Positions 1-6,555 of a stretch of 38,223 nt of DNA are shown piece by piece; positions within the stretch are counted from its first letter, which is position 1; each line of letters starts with the position of its first letter. The position numbers were made by a program, and so were the translations under genes. Origin of the DNA: Bacteroidales bacterium (GTDB lineage: Bacteria > Bacteroidota > Bacteroidia > Bacteroidales > GCA-2711565); NCBI GenBank assembly GCA_028280405.1, contig JANQLW010000014.1, forward strand, positions 1-38,223, in the 5' to 3' direction. The notes under the pieces are model-generated. The model did not search any database, had not been told where the DNA came from, and saw nothing but the letters and a program-made list of their open reading frames with translations.

Positions 1-92
1 AAAGTCATCAATTTGTTCTATATTTTTTTTACAGGCTTATCAACCCTAATATCTTAATAACTATTGTCATGGAAGCTTAAATTGACGGCTAT

Positions 93-123
93 GGGATCGC
101 GTCCCCTTCGGGGAAACGATCCC
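93..123. repeat. 31-base hairpin repeat, copy A
   Basis: An imperfect palindrome: GGGATCGCGTCCCC and GGGGAAACGATCCC pair over 14 positions with two mismatches and a three-base TTC loop. GGCT and AGCC just outside it extend the stem. A copy differing at two loop-side bases lies at 1071-1101, so this is a dispersed element and not only a terminator. It sits downstream of the antitoxin gene at 181-525 and could also stop that transcript, though no T-run follows on the minus strand. Confidence 0.75.
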
Positions 124-180
124 AGCCAATAGCCAATTATCTGCTATCAATCGAAAGCATTTTAATAAACTACTTGGTAA

Positions 181-525
181 TTACGCAATATTCAGTTCCT
201 GATTATCCAGTTCGATCGAGAATTTCACTTTTGCTTTTAAGGCATTAAATACTTTCATAATGGTCGAAAGTCTTACATCCTTGGCATTAGTCTCAATTTT
301 TGAGATCTGAGCTTTTTTAACCCCAATTAATTCTCCCAACTGAGATTGTGTAAGCTGCCTTTCTTTCCGGGTTTGTTTAATAATGTCTCCAAGCAAATCC
401 AATTTCAGTTCAAATTCAAACAAAGTCCTTTCTTCTGTGCCGGGTTTACCCACAATCTCATCCGTAATCTGATCTAATGAATATTGCTTTAAATCCTTTT
501 TACTTATTTCCTTTTTCGTTTTCAT
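181..525 (-). CDS. HTH (XRE/HigA-like) antitoxin
   Basis: A 114-residue protein whose C-terminal half is a helix-turn-helix of the XRE/Cro type (TQSQLGELIGVKKAQISKIE, roughly residues 59-78). It ends in a segment seen in HigA-like antitoxins. The ATG at 525 is preferred over an in-frame TTG two codons upstream. The gene overlaps the 3' end of the toxin gene by 26 bases, in the toxin-first order typical of higBA loci. Its expected role (family knowledge) is to bind and neutralise the partner toxin and to repress the shared promoter; the palindrome at 886-903 is a plausible binding site. The exact subfamily name is uncertain. Confidence 0.85.
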   Translation of the reverse strand: MKTKKEISKKDLKQYSLDQITDEIVGKPGTEERTLFEFELKLDLLGDIIKQTRKERQLTQSQLGELIGVKKAQISKIETNAKDVRLSTIMKVFNALKAKVKFSIELDNQELNIA

Positions 526-850
526 TTTCAAAATACTTTTTCATAATTAATCTAGCTTTCTCCAGATCAGCTTTTGGGGTTTTTCGGGTCTTTTTGATAA
601 ACCCATGTGCACAAACAACCAGATTTCTCTTATTTCCCGTTTTATCCCAAAAGACTAATAGCCTGTAGTAGTTCTTATTGTATAAAGTTCTGAATTCCCA
701 AATATCATCTGCTAATTTCTTAAATAGCTCCGGATCAATAGTGACTTGCGCTTTTCTTATATTAAAAATGATTTTGGCACTCGCCTTTTTATCCAGATTT
801 TTCAAAAACTGTCTGACAGTCTCAAGAATTACGATTTCAAACTTAACCAC
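500..850 (-). CDS. RelE/HigB-type toxin (phage Gp49-like family)
   Basis: A 116-residue basic protein beginning at a GTG codon. It has the RelE/ParE-fold pattern of the Gp49/HigB group: an N-terminal helix pair rich in Lys (FLKNLDKKASAKI), the core strand WEFRTLYNKNYYRLLVFW, and the C-terminal HGFIKKTRKTP segment followed by a Lys-rich helix. Such toxins cleave mRNA on the ribosome. The antitoxin gene starts inside the last codons of this one, so the pair is translationally coupled. The module lies between two copies of a hairpin repeat (93-123 and 1071-1101), which suggests it arrived or moves as a cassette; that is inference. Confidence 0.87.
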   Translation of the reverse strand: MVKFEIVILETVRQFLKNLDKKASAKIIFNIRKAQVTIDPELFKKLADDIWEFRTLYNKNYYRLLVFWDKTGNKRNLVVCAHGFIKKTRKTPKADLEKARLIMKKYFENENEKGNK

Positions 851-871
851 GTTCTTATTGTGTTGTACTTA

Positions 872-903
872 CAAAAATAAAAAAAATTTCCTTATAAGGA
901 AAT
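872..903 (-). promoter_or_regulatory. Promoter and palindromic operator of the toxin-antitoxin pair
   Basis: On the minus strand TATTTTTG (872-879) matches the Bacteroidota -7 box TAnnTTTG, 22 bases upstream of the toxin GTG. Just upstream of it is a perfect 18-bp palindrome (886-903, half-site ATTTCCTTA), placed between the -7 and the expected -33 region. That is where an autorepressing HTH antitoxin would bind. The palindrome is seen directly; the operator role is inferred. Confidence 0.6.
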
Positions 904-987
904 ATCTGTAAAATTTAATTTAATGGGGGAGAACACAACAAATTTACTTAAAAAGATAATTGGTTTTGAAGTAGTGGAAAAAGAATA

Positions 988-1023
988 CCTGCCTGCGGCA
1001 GGCAGGGAACACCGAAGTGGGCC
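988..1023 (-). repeat. Dispersed palindromic repeat (CCTGCCTGC family), copy 1
   Basis: A GC-rich island in AT-rich surroundings. The palindrome CCTGCCTGCGGCAGGCAGG (988-1006) is followed by GGAACACCGAAGTGGGCC. Read on the minus strand it matches the block at 2205-2244 (CCCACT, TTCGGTGTTCCCTGCCTG, AGGCAGG), so the two are inverted copies of one element. They enclose the ABC ATPase and its membrane partner. Confidence 0.75.
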
Positions 1024-1062
1024 GAACAAAGTCAAGAAACTCGCAACCTGCAACCCGCAACA

Positions 1063-1767
1063 TCACACATGGGATCGCGTCCCCTCCGGGGAAACGATCC
1101 CGGGCCTGCTTCGGATGTAACCCAGTTTTTCAATATCATCAACGGATGTTGTCAAATAGATTGTTCCATCTTTAATGACATAGATTTCATCACAGATTTC
1201 TATAATGTGTTTATACATATGATCGGTTAACAGTATTCCCTTTTTCTTTTTTTCCTGTACAATCAGTTTTTTAATCGTATCAATGTGTAAAGGCATGGCC
1301 ATTGAGAAAGGTTCATCCAGCATACAGAATTTTGTTTCAGCTTTCAGCATAGTATAGATTTCAACAATTCGTCTTTCCCCACTTGATAAGCTCTTTATTT
1401 TTGAAGAAGCATATTTTTCAAAATCAGGAAATGCTTGTATAAATGAAGAAAGATCCAGGTTAAAATCCCTGAATACCCTTTTCAATCTGAAAGCTCCTGG
1501 GATAAAGTTGAACTGGGGCAGATATAAGATATCTTCCGGCTTGCGCTTTCCATCCAGATATGAAACTCCATCTAATTGTATCGTACTGTTCTTTGGTCGC
1601 AATTCACCTATGATGGTTCTCATCAAACAGGATTTTCCGCTTCCGTTTCTACCCAGTAAACCAATAATTTTCCCGGTTTCACATTTTAAATAAACATTCT
1701 GCAAAACCCGATTCAGATGAAATTCTATCATTACGCTATCCGCCGTTAAAGTGTGGTATATAGACAT
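1063..1767 (-). CDS. ABC transporter ATP-binding protein
   Basis: A 234-residue nucleotide-binding subunit counted from the ATG at 1767. An ATG 15 codons further upstream would add a hydrophobic stretch not expected in an ATPase and would overlap the preceding gene more deeply. Walker A GRNGSGKS is at about 39-46, signature LSSGERR at about 127-133, Walker B CMLDEP at about 148-153, and the switch histidine in LLTDH at about 182, so all ATPase elements are intact. The gene overlaps by 32 bases the upstream gene for a small membrane protein, its likely partner; the substrate is unknown. The last codons (GIVSPEGTRS) are read from the hairpin repeat 1071-1101, so the repeat has apparently supplied a new C-terminus. 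Confidence 0.88.
   Translation of the reverse strand: MSIYHTLTADSVMIEFHLNRVLQNVYLKCETGKIIGLLGRNGSGKSCLMRTIIGELRPKNSTIQLDGVSYLDGKRKPEDILYLPQFNFIPGAFRLKRVFRDFNLDLSSFIQAFPDFEKYASSKIKSLSSGERRIVEIYTMLKAETKFCMLDEPFSMAMPLHIDTIKKLIVQEKKKKGILLTDHMYKHIIEICDEIYVIKDGTIYLTTSVDDIEKLGYIRSRPGIVSPEGTRSHV
1071..1101. repeat. 31-base hairpin repeat, copy B
   Basis: It matches the element at 93-123 except in the loop region (TCC where copy A has TTC); the shared block also includes the preceding AT. It is an imperfect palindrome able to form a 14-position stem with two mismatches. It lies inside the 3' end of the ABC ATPase reading frame, which runs through it and stops 6 bases beyond. Confidence 0.8.
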
Positions 1768-2059
1768 AGGGTAAAAAAATACTGAGTATAATAACAAAGA
1801 AAATAAATTCAATAATCTGTGTACTGATCCACAACAGCTGTTTTGACAGCCCCAAGTTCTTATAATAGTAGAACTCCTGTTTAAAATAGATATTCACAAT
1901 AATAATGATGGCTGCATTCCCTCCAATCTTACCCAGCAGAAGAGGAGTCACAGAATTAACTCCCTCTCTATACGCTCCTATAATGCATAATGCAGTTACC
2001 AGGAATCCGGCCAGGACCCAAATTTTGTAAAAAGAAAAAATAATACGAATGTTTCTCAT
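1736..2059 (-). CDS. Small multi-pass membrane protein, partner of ABC ATPase
   Basis: A 107-residue hydrophobic protein with about three membrane segments (roughly residues 13-30, 42-58 and 80-100). Between the second and third is a polar region with an aromatic EFYYYKNLG motif. I do not recognise a named family. It is too short to be a normal ABC permease. It ends inside the start of the ATPase gene (32-base overlap), so the two are almost certainly co-translated. It may be a minimal membrane subunit or anchor of that ATPase, perhaps working with permeases encoded elsewhere. The call as a real gene rests on this coupling and on the clean hydrophobic pattern. Confidence 0.65.
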   Translation of the reverse strand: MRNIRIIFSFYKIWVLAGFLVTALCIIGAYREGVNSVTPLLLGKIGGNAAIIIIVNIYFKQEFYYYKNLGLSKQLLWISTQIIEFIFFVIILSIFLPYVYIPHFNGG

Positions 2060-2184
2060 TTATAATGAAGAATTCTTTGTTCTGTTTAGTAGCATAAAAC
2101 ATGCCATACAAGAAATTAATTCAAAACTGCATAAACCACAACAACAAAACAATCATTGATAATTTATAATCCGTCATTCAACCA

Positions 2185-2244
2185 CGCTTCGACAAGCTCA
2201 GCGACCCACTCATTTCGGTGTTCCCTGCCTGTCGGTAGGCAGGG
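2185..2244 (+). repeat. Dispersed palindromic repeat (CCTGCCTGC family), copy 2
   Basis: It begins with CGCTTCGACAAGCTCAGCG and continues through CCCACTCATTTCGGTG into the palindrome CCCTGCCT-GTCGGT-AGGCAGGG (2223-2244). The second half is an inverted copy of 988-1023. Just to its right are ATTCGATGTTCGATATTC-like short repetitions (2247-2276). The remaining spacer between the membrane-protein gene and the MORN gene shows no coding signal. Confidence 0.75.
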
Positions 2245-2322
2245 CTATTCGATGTTCGATATTCATTATTCAATGTCTTTACAGCTATATCCACTCATAC
2301 AATCATATCGTATTGTTCATTT

Positions 2323-3003
2323 TCAAATTGCCTTCCCATTCCGATAAGTCACTTCACTAAATTTTTTTCCATCCTTATCAAATTCAAACCAGACACCTTC
2401 TTTTAAGTCGTTCTTATAATTGCCCTGAAGTTCCACTTTGCCATTAGGATGATAAGATTTAAACAATCCGGATTTTATATTATTGATGTATTGGCATTCT
2501 AATTTCAGTATACCATCTGTATAATACTGTTTCCACTTACCATGTTTTAAGTTTTTCTGGTAAATAAAGGTTTCAGCAATTTGCTTATTAGGATAGTAAT
2601 TCCTGACTTCACCTTCACGCATCCCCTTAACATAGTTTTCAGTAGACAGTAATATACCGTCGTATTCGCTATAATAACACCAGATACTGTCTTTCTTTTG
2701 ATTCACAAACTTACCTTCTGCCATGAGTTTGCCATTCCGGTGATACATTTTGGTATAGGTAAGTTTTCCATTATTTTTCATTTGTGAGATGGCCTTTATT
2801 TTCCCGGTCGGATAATAATACTTGAATTCACCATAAGGCTTATCATCTTTAAACTGACCTTCGTATCGTACATAGCCCATTTGGTCATATTGTTTCCAAT
2901 AGCCTTGTTTGCGGCCGTGTTTGTCTTTTTGGTTTTTGGTTTGGGCAAAGGCATGGTTCACTAATAAAAAGAAACTCAGCAAAAGGATATATTTGTTTTT
3001 CAT
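2323..3003 (-). CDS. Secreted MORN-variant (YwqK-like) repeat protein
   Basis: A 226-residue protein from the ATG at 3003 (a GTG seven codons upstream is less likely). It opens with a signal peptide (MKNKYILLLSFFLLVNHAFA) and then carries about eight degenerate repeats of roughly 23 residues of the form G-x-W/F-x-x-Y-x-x-G-x-x-x-x-x-G-x-Y-x-x-x, for example KYYYPTGK, YHPNGK and YYPNKQ. These are the MORN-like repeats found in exported Bacteroidota proteins often annotated as YwqK-family antitoxin. The repeats build beta-hairpin sheets; no enzymatic residues are seen. The function is unknown; an outer-membrane or periplasmic binding role is likely. It is not co-oriented with recR, and nothing nearby points to a pathway. 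Confidence 0.8.
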   Translation of the reverse strand: MKNKYILLLSFFLLVNHAFAQTKNQKDKHGRKQGYWKQYDQMGYVRYEGQFKDDKPYGEFKYYYPTGKIKAISQMKNNGKLTYTKMYHRNGKLMAEGKFVNQKKDSIWCYYSEYDGILLSTENYVKGMREGEVRNYYPNKQIAETFIYQKNLKHGKWKQYYTDGILKLECQYINNIKSGLFKSYHPNGKVELQGNYKNDLKEGVWFEFDKDGKKFSEVTYRNGKAI

Positions 3004-3019
3004 AGAAAGATTATTTTTT

Positions 3020-3058
3020 ACCACAAAGGCTACTAAGATTTATACAAAAGGCACAAAG
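3020..3058. repeat. ACAAAGGC-type short repeat tract
   Basis: CACAAAGGC, TACTAAGAT, then ACAAAAGGCACAAAG, an approximately 9-base periodic tract. It resembles short interspersed tracts common between Bacteroidota genes. It lies in the divergent spacer between the MORN gene and recR. Only one copy occurs in this window, so the repeat call leans on general knowledge. Confidence 0.35.
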
Positions 3059-3089
3059 ATTTTTTATACAATTTAAGCATCAAATTAGT

Positions 3090-3097
3090 TACATTTG
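3090..3097 (+). promoter_or_regulatory. Probable recR promoter (-7 box)
   Basis: TACATTTG matches TAnnTTTG and lies 25 bases before the GTG start of recR. No clear -33 TTG is visible at the usual distance. Confidence 0.45.
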
Positions 3098-3122
3098 CAA
3101 TATAACATAAACGTAGCATTCA

Positions 3123-3737
3123 GTGAATAATTATTCGTCGAAATTATTGGAAGAGGCCGTTAATGAATTAAGTAGGCTACCCGGAATTGGAAGAAAAAGT
3201 GCTTTAAGGCTTGCACTCCATTTATTAAAACAGGACCCGCAACAGGTTGATAATTTTGGGAATAGTATTATTCGGATGCGTAATGAAATTCTACACTGTA
3301 AAATTTGTCATAATATTTCCGATACTGATATTTGTGAAATTTGTGCCAATCCAAAACGAGACCAATCTATTCTATGTGTGGTTGAGGATATCAGAGATGT
3401 GATGGCTATTGAAAATACTTCACAATTTTTAGGACTTTATCATATTCTTGGCGGTATCATTTCTCCTATGGATGGCATCGGGCCACAAGACCTTAATATT
3501 CAATCTTTGGTTGACAGGGTAAAAGAAGGGGGAATAAAAGAAGTTATCATGGCCTTATCTACAACCATTGAAGGAGATACCACCAATTTTTATATTTACA
3601 AACAACTCAAAGAATTCGATATCCAAATTACAACCATAGCACGAGGTATTTCCATAGGTGATGAAATTGAATATGCGGATGAAGTGACTTTGGGCCGGAG
3701 TATTTTGAATAGATTGCCTTATCAAAGCAATGTTTAA
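3123..3737 (+). CDS. recR: Recombination mediator RecR
   Basis: A 204-residue RecR of normal length. In order: N-terminal helix-hairpin-helix ([16 protein letters not shown], about 16-31), a four-cysteine zinc finger (C59, C62, C71, C74), a Toprim domain starting near residue 82 ([13 protein letters not shown]) with its acidic residues, and the C-terminal segment with the TLARG-like [17 protein letters not shown] motif. It works with RecO and RecF to load RecA on SSB-coated gaps. The start is GTG at 3123, the only start that gives the standard N-terminus. It appears monocistronic. Confidence 0.97.
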   Translation: MNNYSSKLLEEAVNELSRLPGIGRKSALRLALHLLKQDPQQVDNFGNSIIRMRNEILHCKICHNISDTDICEICANPKRDQSILCVVEDIRDVMAIENTSQFLGLYHILGGIISPMDGIGPQDLNIQSLVDRVKEGGIKEVIMALSTTIEGDTTNFYIYKQLKEFDIQITTIARGISIGDEIEYADEVTLGRSILNRLPYQSNV

Positions 3738-3880
3738 ATGATAAAATGAATAAATAAATCGATTCAGGCTTAGATTACAATCCCAATATATTACGTACAA
3801 ATACGTATTCTGTTATATCATAACTATTAAGCAACCAAAATAAGATCTTATACATTTAATCATTTATTCATTTTATCATT
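3737..3880. repeat. Inverted repeat downstream of recR
   Basis: 3737-3754 and 3863-3880 are an exact 18-base inverted repeat (AATGATAAAATGAATAAA and its complement) separated by 108 bases. The left arm begins at the last base of the recR stop codon. The arms are AT-only apart from two G bases, so chance plays a larger part than usual. No gene is seen in 3738-3994. Confidence 0.5.
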
Positions 3881-3937
3881 CCTTAATTAGAATCGATAAA
3901 ATTTAAATTTAATCCCTTTAGATTGATTTAATTATTT

Positions 3938-3945
3938 TAAATTTG
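3938..3945 (+). promoter_or_regulatory. Probable promoter of the DHOD-like gene
   Basis: TAAATTTG, a perfect TAnnTTTG box 50 bases upstream of the ATG at 3995. No convincing -33 element. Confidence 0.4.
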
Positions 3946-3994
3946 TTCGTAATAAAAATTAGAAAATTAAGTTTCATAAAACACCTGTGAAAAG

Positions 3995-4981
3995 ATGGTA
4001 AGCTTAAAGACAAAGTATATGGGATTAGAATTGGGAAATCCCATTATTGTTGGTAGTTCCGGGCTAACAAACTCAGTAGAAAATATTATCGAAATTGAAA
4101 AAAACGGAGCTGGTGCTGTTGTATTAAAATCATTGTTTGAAGAACAAATTACACTTGAGATCAATAAAACTATTTCACAGGATGAATATGCCAATGCTTA
4201 TCCTGAAGCTGCAGATTATATCAGCAACTATTCAAAAGATTCTGCTGTTAGCAATTATCTTAAATTAATTAAGGATGCAAAAGCTTCTGCAAGCATTCCT
4301 ATAATTGCCAGTATCAACTGTGTGAGTTCAAGCGAATGGACCACCTATGCTTCAAAGATTCAGGAAGCCGGTGCAGACGGACTGGAATTAAATATTTTCA
4401 TTCTTCCTTCTGATCCTCGTCAGATAGGAACAGAAAATGAAAAGGTTTATTTAGATATTGTTCAGAAAGTACAAAGTGTTGTTTCCATTCCAATTGCTTT
4501 AAAGATCAGTTCTTATTTTTCAGGATTGGCTAAAACAGCTTTGAGCCTTTCATGGACAGGTATCCAAGGTATGGTGTTGTTCAACAGATTCTTCTCTCCT
4601 GATATTGATATCGATAATTTCGAAGTGAAACCAACAAATATTTTCAGTACCCCTGAAGAACTGGCTAGTTCGTTAAGATGGGTTGCTATGCTTTCAAGCC
4701 GGTTACATTGCGATGTTGCTGCTTCAACCGGTATACACGATGGAAGTGCAGTGATCAAACAATTACTTGCAGGTGCTAAAGCTGTTCAAATCAGCTCGAT
4801 ACTTTACAAAAATGGTTTTGGCGAAATAAAAACCATGAAAGCTGACCTAGAAAAATGGATGAAAAAACATGAATTTAAATCATTAGATGATTTCATTGGA
4901 AAAATGAGTATAAAAGAAACTGAAAATCCAGCAGCTTATGAAAGAGTGCAGTTTATGAAGTACTTCTCAGGGATTGAATAA
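3995..4981 (+). CDS. Dihydroorotate dehydrogenase-like flavoprotein
   Basis: A 328-residue TIM-barrel protein of the DHOD family (FMN-dependent). It starts with the characteristic LKTKYMGLELGNPIIVGSSG and ends with the phosphate-binding part of the barrel (GIHDGSAVIKQLLAGAKAVQI, about 247-267). Where true class 1 and class 2 enzymes have the NxSCPN/NxSSPN catalytic loop, this protein reads ELNIFILPSDP (131-141), so the usual Cys/Ser base and Asn residues are missing. It is therefore unlikely to be the pyrimidine enzyme PyrD; the substrate is unknown. It is monocistronic with a strong terminator at 5001-5034. Confidence 0.85.
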   Translation: MVSLKTKYMGLELGNPIIVGSSGLTNSVENIIEIEKNGAGAVVLKSLFEEQITLEINKTISQDEYANAYPEAADYISNYSKDSAVSNYLKLIKDAKASASIPIIASINCVSSSEWTTYASKIQEAGADGLELNIFILPSDPRQIGTENEKVYLDIVQKVQSVVSIPIALKISSYFSGLAKTALSLSWTGIQGMVLFNRFFSPDIDIDNFEVKPTNIFSTPEELASSLRWVAMLSSRLHCDVAASTGIHDGSAVIKQLLAGAKAVQISSILYKNGFGEIKTMKADLEKWMKKHEFKSLDDFIGKMSIKETENPAAYERVQFMKYFSGIE

Positions 4982-5000
4982 GAATTCAAAACTTATATTG

Positions 5001-5034
5001 AAAAGCCTCTTAAAAATTTAAGAGGCTTTTTTTA
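5001..5034 (+). terminator. Rho-independent terminator of the DHOD-like gene
   Basis: A perfect 14-bp stem (AAAAGCCTCTTAAA and its complement) around a two-base centre, followed by TTT ATTT, starts 20 bases after the stop codon. The A-rich left side would allow function in both directions. Confidence 0.85.
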
Positions 5035-5067
5035 TTTAACTATTTTAAGAATACCAGTTATTCTTAC

Positions 5068-5159
5068 GACATGTCATCCTGAACTTGTTTCAGGATCTCC
5101 TAAATAAACGACCTACCTAACAGGAAGGAGATCCTGAAACAAGTTCAGGATGACATGTC
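5068..5159. repeat. 34-bp perfect inverted repeat with nested hairpins (REP-doublet-like)
   Basis: 5068-5101 and 5126-5159 are exact reverse complements over 34 bases, separated by 24 bases. Each arm itself holds a smaller palindrome, ATCCTGAA-CTTGT-TTCAGGAT, so the unit is two oppositely oriented hairpins, the architecture of a REP doublet. The arm contains the GTCATCCTGAAC...TTCAGGAT core that I recognise as a common interspersed sequence in bacterial genomes. It encodes nothing. Confidence 0.85.
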
Positions 5160-5288
5160 TTCTATAGTATTTTGCTTTATAAATTCTTTAGTATTATCAC
5201 ACTTTTACGTTTTTACATTTTCGACATCGCCCCTCTTACTGTTAAATTATTAACCATTCTCATCTTATGATTTACAAAATACTTTTTT

Positions 5289-5296
5289 TAAATTTG
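5289..5296 (+). promoter_or_regulatory. Probable promoter of the homogentisate operon
   Basis: TAAATTTG matches TAnnTTTG, 42 bases before the hmgA ATG. It is the only such box in the last 100 bases and would drive hmgA-hpd-fah and the flavin-reductase-like gene. The -33 element is not clear. Confidence 0.45.
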
Positions 5297-5337
5297 TATA
5301 CAACTTAGAAAAAGTCTAAATAAAAATTATTTTTCAC

Positions 5338-6495
5338 ATGCCTCATTATCATAAATTAGGAAAAATTCCAAGGAAACGTCACACCATATTTCGTAAGCCC
5401 GATGGAGAATTATATTCGGAAGAATTGGTTTCCACAGAAGGATTCTCCAATATATATAGTTTAGTGTATCATTGCTATGCACCGACAAGAGTTAAAGAAG
5501 TTGGAAAACCTTATTCAGTTGCTCCTGAAGTTTCTGTAGCTCACAATATGCAACACAGAAGCTTCACCGGTTTTTCAGTAAAACCTGAAGATGACTATTT
5601 AAAAAGCAGAAAAATTGTTTTAACAAATAATGATCTCCATATTGTTCTGGCAGCTCCTAAAAAATCAATGGAAGATTACTTCTTCAAAAATTCTCAGGCA
5701 GATGAAGTTATTTTTGTTCATGAAGGAGAAGGGGTTTTAAGAACAATTTATGGCAAATTACCATTTGTTCCGGGTGATCATCTGATTATTCCAAGAGGGA
5801 CAGTTTATCAAATTCAGTTTGCAAATGAAAATAACCGTTTATTCATTGTAGAATCTTTCACGCCAATCCGTTTTCCAAAACGCTATGTAAACAAAGAGGG
5901 GCAGTTACTTGAAAATGCACCTTTCTGCGAAAGAGATTTCAGAATACCTGAAGAATTGGAAACTTTTGATGAAAAAGGAGAATTTAAAGTTCTTATAAAA
6001 AGGGATGATCTGTTATTTCCTTATACGTTCGCCCATCATCCATTTGATTTAATTGGCTGGGATGGATATCATTATCCTTATGCATTCTCTATTCACGATT
6101 TTGAACCGATAACCGGAAGAGTGCATCAACCACCTCCTGTACATCAAACCTTCGAGGCACATAATTTTGTGATGTGTGCTTTCGTACCAAGATTGTATGA
6201 TTACCATCCGGAAGCGATTCCTGCACCTTACAATCATTCCAATGTTGATTCAGATGAGGTACTCTATTATGTTGATGGAGATTTTATGAGCCGAAAACAC
6301 GTTGACAGAGGACAAATTACATTACATCCAACCGGTATTCCTCACGGTCCCCATCCGGGAACTGTAGAAAAAAGTATCGGGGCAAAAGAAACCAAAGAAC
6401 TAGCGGTTATGGTTGATACCTTCAAACCATTAAAGCTTACTAAAGCAGCAATGGAAATCGAAGAACCCGATTACTATAAATCCTGGATAGAATAA
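5338..6495 (+). CDS. hmgA: Homogentisate 1,2-dioxygenase
   Basis: A 385-residue cupin-fold dioxygenase that opens the homogentisate ring to maleylacetoacetate with Fe(II) and O2. The N-terminus (MPHYHKLGKIPRKRHTIFRK) and the central cupin match the family. Likely iron ligands are H300 and E307 in YNHSNVDSDEVLYY and H336 in GIPHGPHPG. It is shorter than the roughly 430-residue animal and pseudomonad enzymes, as is usual for the Bacteroidota form. It is the first gene of a same-strand cluster with hpd (60-base gap) and fah, the next and preceding steps of the same pathway, which makes the call firm. Confidence 0.96.
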   Translation: MPHYHKLGKIPRKRHTIFRKPDGELYSEELVSTEGFSNIYSLVYHCYAPTRVKEVGKPYSVAPEVSVAHNMQHRSFTGFSVKPEDDYLKSRKIVLTNNDLHIVLAAPKKSMEDYFFKNSQADEVIFVHEGEGVLRTIYGKLPFVPGDHLIIPRGTVYQIQFANENNRLFIVESFTPIRFPKRYVNKEGQLLENAPFCERDFRIPEELETFDEKGEFKVLIKRDDLLFPYTFAHHPFDLIGWDGYHYPYAFSIHDFEPITGRVHQPPPVHQTFEAHNFVMCAFVPRLYDYHPEAIPAPYNHSNVDSDEVLYYVDGDFMSRKHVDRGQITLHPTGIPHGPHPGTVEKSIGAKETKELAVMVDTFKPLKLTKAAMEIEEPDYYKSWIE

Positions 6496-6555
6496 TTAAT
6501 CATATTCATGCATTTAAACATTCAATCATTTAATCATTAAAAAACTAACCATATC

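Larger units (their letters stand above)
4982..5337. other. Intergenic region between DHOD-like gene and hmgA
   Basis: 356 bases with no gene. It holds, in order, the terminator at 5001-5034, the nested inverted repeat at 5068-5159, about 130 bases without a recognisable feature, and the probable hmgA promoter at 5289-5296. Confidence 0.8.

Noticed and set aside
477..911. Two plus-strand frames (477-668, 678-911) opposite the toxin-antitoxin genes
   Set aside because: Both are antisense shadows of clear genes, with low-complexity Phe/Ser/Leu-rich translations.
923..1120. 65-codon plus-strand frame between the toxin promoter and the ABC gene
   Set aside because: It is composed largely of the two dispersed repeats, overlaps the ABC gene on the other strand, and shows no family resemblance.
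3995..4981. Calling the flavoprotein PyrD
   Set aside because: The catalytic loop of dihydroorotate dehydrogenases is absent.
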